DNA of 64,000 bases from Methyloversatilis sp. (lineage in GTDB: Bacteria; Pseudomonadota; Gammaproteobacteria; Burkholderiales; Rhodocyclaceae). The number at the start of each line of letters is the position of its first letter. Position 1 is the stretch's first letter. The position numbers and the translations under genes are program-made. The notes under the pieces are model-generated. The model did not search any database. It was not told the DNA's origin and worked only from the letters and a program-made list of their open reading frames with translations. The stretch covers positions 62,001 to 126,000 of the forward strand of contig NZ_JAUYNV010000008.1 of assembly GCF_030698125.1 (NCBI RefSeq), read 5' to 3'. Below, in pieces: positions 61,027 through 64,000 of this stretch.

Positions 61027-62341
61027 TGCTCACGTCTCCGCTGTCCGCCAGTTTCCACGACTGGATGGCGTTGTTGTGATAGATCGACCGCGTGCCGCGC
61101 ACTGCGCGCAACTGCGCATAGGTCGGTTGCACGTAACCGGTCTCGTCGATGGCGCGTGACTGCAGGATGGCCGGGCTGCCGTCCCACACCCAGTCGATGT
61201 TGAAGCGGGTCAGCGCCTTTGACAGCACCGGCGTTTCAAGCCGCGCGGTGCGCCAGTTGCGGCCGCCATCGGCCGATACGTCGACCCGCTTCACCTTGCC
61301 GCGGCCCGACCAGGCGAGACCGGTGATGTTGTGGAAGCCCTTGTCGAGCAGGGTCTGGCCGCCGGAGGGCGTCGTGATGACCGACTTGCATTCCTGGATC
61401 GAGGTGTATTGACGGTGCGTGCCATCGGGCATCAGATCGATGTAGTGAACCGCCTCGTCCTTGGTCGCCCACGGCTGGTCGCCGACTTCGATGCGGCGCA
61501 GCCACTTCACCCACGACACACCCTGAACGCCGGGCACCACGAGGCGCAGCGGATAGCCGTTCTCTGGGCGCAGCATTTCGCCGTTCTGGCCCCAGGCGAC
61601 CAGTACGTCGTCCAGTGCGCGATCGAGCGATATCGTGCGGGTCATGCTCGAGCCGTCGGCCCCTTCGGCCAGCACGAACTTCGCGCGCTTGCGGTCGATG
61701 CCGCAGTCGTCGAGCAGCACGGACAGCGGCACGCCGGTGAATTCCGAACAGGACAGCATGCCGTGGGAGTACTGCACGGTCGGCACCGCCACATTGCCCC
61801 ATTCCATGCCGGTATTGGCGCCGCATTCGATGAAGTGGATGCGCGACACCGACGGCAGGCGCATCAGATCGTCCATCGTGTAGACGCGGGCTTCCTTCAC
61901 CAGGCCGTTGATCATCAGCCGGTGACGCGCCGGGTCGATGTCGTGCCAGCCCTGGTGATGGCGTTCGAAATGCAGGCCGGAGGGCGTGATGATGCCGAAC
62001 AGGCCCTGCAGCGGCGAAAACGAGACCGACGAGCCGGCCACGCGGGTCAGGCCGGGGCTTTCGCGGCGGCGCAAGCCCGCTTCGAACTGCGACGGCGCAC
62101 CGTACGGACGTTCGGCGACCGGACGGCCGAGTGTGGTGCTGTGTTCGGGCAGCGTCAGGATGGCGGGGTCGCCATCGGCGGCCCGTGCAACGGACGTCCC
62201 GGCCACGGCCATACTGGCGCTGGCGAAGGCGGTCCGCAGGAAGTCGCGACGCCCGGCAGACACTTCCCGTATCTGCTCCGGCGACAGGAAGCCTTCCGGT
62301 GCGCGCTGGATGCGCCCGGGGCGTGGGGTGATCTGGGACAT
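61010..62341 (-). CDS. soxC: Sulfane dehydrogenase molybdopterin subunit SoxC
   Basis: A 443-residue sulfite-oxidase-family protein with Tat signal GRRDFLRTAFASASMAVAG. The molybdenum-binding cysteine is in FIECGANTGMEWG, and later VVPGVQGVSWVKWLRRIEV is diagnostic. It starts two bases after soxR. It overlaps soxD by 17 bp. Confidence 0.94.
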   Translation of the reverse strand: MSQITPRPGRIQRAPEGFLSPEQIREVSAGRRDFLRTAFASASMAVAGTSVARAADGDPAILTLPEHSTTLGRPVAERPYGAPSQFEAGLRRRESPGLTRVAGSSVSFSPLQGLFGIITPSGLHFERHHQGWHDIDPARHRLMINGLVKEARVYTMDDLMRLPSVSRIHFIECGANTGMEWGNVAVPTVQYSHGMLSCSEFTGVPLSVLLDDCGIDRKRAKFVLAEGADGSSMTRTISLDRALDDVLVAWGQNGEMLRPENGYPLRLVVPGVQGVSWVKWLRRIEVGDQPWATKDEAVHYIDLMPDGTHRQYTSIQECKSVITTPSGGQTLLDKGFHNITGLAWSGRGKVKRVDVSADGGRNWRTARLETPVLSKALTRFNIDWVWDGSPAILQSRAIDETGYVQPTYAQLRAVRGTRSIYHNNAIQSWKLADSGDVSNVQVF

Positions 62342-62343
62342 GC

Positions 62344-62727
62344 TTACTCCTGTTCGGACGCGAGTTCGAGCGACTTGCCCACCTTTTTCAGCGATGCCTT
62401 GCTGGGTCGGTGCGGCATGTTCAGCGAGTTGCCGGAGGCAATCTGGATGCAGACGGTGCGGCAGATCGACGGGAAATTCGGATCAATCAGCTTGTAGAAC
62501 ACCATGGCGCCGTCCTTGCGCCGGCCGACGATGCCGGCGCGGTACAGCATGTTGAGGTGACGGGAAGTGTTGGTCTGGCTCAGACCGGACTGATCCACGA
62601 CATCGGCAACCGAACGTTCGCCGTCGCACAGGCAGTGCAGGATCTTCAGTCTTGCAGGCTCGGCCAGCAGTCCGAAGTAATCGGCCACCGACTCGAAAAC
62701 CTTGTCCAGCTCGGGATCGTAATCCAC
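62344..62727 (-). CDS. soxR: ArsR-family repressor SoxR
   Basis: A 127-residue winged-helix repressor (LAEPARLKILHCLCDGERSVADVVDQSGLSQTNTSRHLNMLYRAGIVGRRKDGAMVFY). Cysteines near residues 33, 89 and 93 (HCLCDG, CRTVCIQI) could sense sulfur species. The GTG at 62727 follows GAGGAGCAGCT. It is the first gene of the sox operon and faces a near-ideal operator at 62762-62783. Confidence 0.88.
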   Translation of the reverse strand: MDYDPELDKVFESVADYFGLLAEPARLKILHCLCDGERSVADVVDQSGLSQTNTSRHLNMLYRAGIVGRRKDGAMVFYKLIDPNFPSICRTVCIQIASGNSLNMPHRPSKASLKKVGKSLELASEQE

Positions 62728-62759
62728 AGCTGCTCCTCGTCTTGTCCTTGTTGAAATCA

Positions 62760-62788
62760 AACATATGCGCAATTGCGCATATGGTCAA
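62760..62788 (-). promoter_or_regulatory. sox operon promoter with an overlapping 22-bp palindromic operator
   Basis: On the minus strand TTGACC (62788-62783) and TATGTT (62765-62760) are spaced by 17 bp. A perfect palindrome (62762-62783; half-site CATATGCGCAA) covers the spacer and most of the -10 element. ArsR-family repressors bind such ATA/TAT dyads, so SoxR binding here would block the operon. Confidence 0.65.
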
Positions 62789-62924
62789 GAATAAATTTAT
62801 TATTTTTTCCACTTGAGACGCGACGCGTTTTTGTCTAGCGTGTCGTTAGCTCGCAAGGTTCTTCACGACAGATGTGGAACAGGCGTGCCCGGATTACCAC
62901 GAAGATTCCACGGAGGAGAATATT

Positions 62925-63245
62925 TTGAAAAAGAAACTGGCTGGCACGGCGCTGCTGTGGCTTGGCCTCTCAATGGCCTGTGCGCAGGCCGCCGATCCGA
63001 ACCTGGGACGCAATCTTGCAGCGACCTGCGCCAATTGCCACGGCACCGACGGCAACAGCGCCGGCGGCATTCCGGGTCTTGCGGGCATGTCGAAAGCCAA
63101 GATGCTCGGCCTGATCAACGAATTCCGCAGCGGCGCCAAGCCGGCGACGATCATGCATCAGCTGTCCAAGGGCTACACCGACAGCCAGCTTGACCTCATT
63201 GCGGACTACTTCGCGTCGCGCACACCGGTCGGAGGTGCGAAATGA
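62925..63245 (+). CDS. Cytochrome c subunit of flavocytochrome c (FccA/SoxE-like), TTG start
   Basis: A 106-residue periplasmic monoheme cytochrome (signal peptide about 1-22, ending CAQA) with CANCH at 35-39 and GIPGLAGMSKAKM supplying the methionine. TTG 62925 is chosen because GGAGGAG lies six bases upstream. It overlaps the flavin subunit gene (ATGA), forming a sulfide dehydrogenase pair. It is divergent from the sox operon and may share control by SoxR. Confidence 0.87.
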   Translation: MKKKLAGTALLWLGLSMACAQAADPNLGRNLAATCANCHGTDGNSAGGIPGLAGMSKAKMLGLINEFRSGAKPATIMHQLSKGYTDSQLDLIADYFASRTPVGGAK

Positions 63246-64000
63246 GCGCAGCACGTCGTGGATTCATCAAGGGCACGCTGGGCCTTTCGGCCATGGCGGC
63301 ACTGTACGGCTGCGCCGGCGCCGGCAAGGGCGCCAAGGGCCATGTCGTCGTGGTCGGTGGGGGCTACGGCGGTGCGACCGCCGCGAAGTACATTTCGATG
63401 TGGAGTGAGGGCGGCATCCGCGTGACGCTGGTCGAACGCAACGCGGCGTTCGTATCCTGCCCGATCTCCAATCTGGTGCTGGCGGGCGAAAAGCAGTTGT
63501 CGGACATCACGATCGGTTATGAGGGTCTCGCGAAGTACGGCATCACGGTGGTGCAGGACGAAGTGACTGCGGTCGACGCCGAAAAACGCATGATCAGACT
63601 GGCACGTGGCGGCGACCTCGCCTACGACCGGCTGGTGCTGTCGCCGGGCGTGGACTTCATGTACGAGTCGCTGCCCGGCATGGCCTCGGCAGCGGCGAAG
63701 GAGAACATCCTGCACGCGTGGAAGGCCGGTCCGCAGACTGTTGCGCTGCGCAAGCAACTCGAAGCAATGCCCGACGGTGGCGTATTTGCAATGACCATCC
63801 CGAAGGCGCCCTACCGCTGCCCGCCCGGACCGTACGAGCGCGCCTGCATGGTCGCCCATTACCTGAAGCAGGCGAAGCCGAAATCCAAGGTGCTGGTGCT
63901 CGATGCCAACGAAGAAATCGTGTCGAAGAAGGGCCTGTTCACCAAGGCCTGGGCCGACAGCTACAAGGGCATGATCGAGTACCGGCCGCAGAGCGAGCTG
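63242..64000 (+). CDS. Flavoprotein subunit of flavocytochrome c sulfide dehydrogenase (FccB/SoxF), 3' end outside the window
   Basis: The first 253 codons are visible. A Tat-like signal (RRGFIKGTLGLSAMAALYGCAG) is followed by the FAD-binding motif HVVVVGGGYGGATAAKYI and the redox-active cysteine region FVSCPISNLVLAG. PKAPYRCPPGPYERACM is typical of FccB. It oxidises sulfide to sulfur, passing electrons to the cytochrome subunit. The gene runs off the window end. Confidence 0.9.
   Translation, partial: MSAARRGFIKGTLGLSAMAALYGCAGAGKGAKGHVVVVGGGYGGATAAKYISMWSEGGIRVTLVERNAAFVSCPISNLVLAGEKQLSDITIGYEGLAKYGITVVQDEVTAVDAEKRMIRLARGGDLAYDRLVLSPGVDFMYESLPGMASAAAKENILHAWKAGPQTVALRKQLEAMPDGGVFAMTIPKAPYRCPPGPYERACMVAHYLKQAKPKSKVLVLDANEEIVSKKGLFTKAWADSYKGMIEYRPQSEL

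Overview
The window is GC-rich (roughly two-thirds G+C), densely packed proteobacterial chromosome. It combines a complete N-methylglutamate (NMG) pathway for methylamine, a complete quinohemoprotein amine dehydrogenase (QHNDH) operon and a complete sox operon. Together these point to a facultatively methylotrophic betaproteobacterium, most like Methyloversatilis (Rhodocyclales). That assignment is inference from gene content; no rRNA is present.

Layout. 1-2535: the end of a THUMP-type 23S rRNA methyltransferase gene, a small secreted protein, and msrA/msrB. 2592-9865: a defence/toxin-antitoxin island with a HEPN/nucleotidyltransferase pair, a type III-like restriction-modification system with a divergent HTH regulator, and vapBC. 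9972-20242: an XRE-cupin regulator divergent from mgdABCD-gmaS-mgsABC, the full NMG pathway. 20271-24119: an SMR transporter gene carrying a palindromic insertion, three small membrane proteins, an APC permease and two further small proteins. 24315-26146: a broken large gene of likely defence origin beside a DUF1016/PDDEXK nuclease gene. 26186-38115: an AraC regulator divergent from qhpADCBFE, a CcmF-like heme lyase, and qhpG. 38096-44857: an outer-membrane protein, a DUF4394 lipoprotein, a cupredoxin-like protein paired with a GGDEF-EAL protein, a hydrolase and a diheme cytochrome. 45019-49491: small proteins, a pseudokinase, an AAA ATPase and acylphosphatase. 49496-53736: metG, apbC and a cytochrome. 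53795-62727: the sox operon on the minus strand. 62925-64000: divergent flavocytochrome c genes, cut by the window edge.

How the genes fit together. Methylamine is handled by GmaS, MgsABC and MgdABCD, giving formaldehyde or a C1-tetrahydrofolate unit plus glutamate. Longer primary amines are probably oxidised in the periplasm by QHNDH, whose gamma subunit retains every residue needed for its thioether cross-links and CTQ cofactor. The sox and flavocytochrome c genes would let the cell draw electrons from thiosulfate and sulfide.

The most striking object is a 576-bp in-frame insertion in metG (49835-50410). It encodes an apparently intact DUF559 (Vsr-like) endonuclease domain framed by copies of a GC-rich palindromic repeat, so the methionyl-tRNA synthetase carries a nuclease in the linker before its C-terminal tRNA-binding domain. 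A second, unrelated palindrome sits in frame inside the SMR transporter gene (20325-20378). Both suggest small palindromic elements that enter genes without breaking them.
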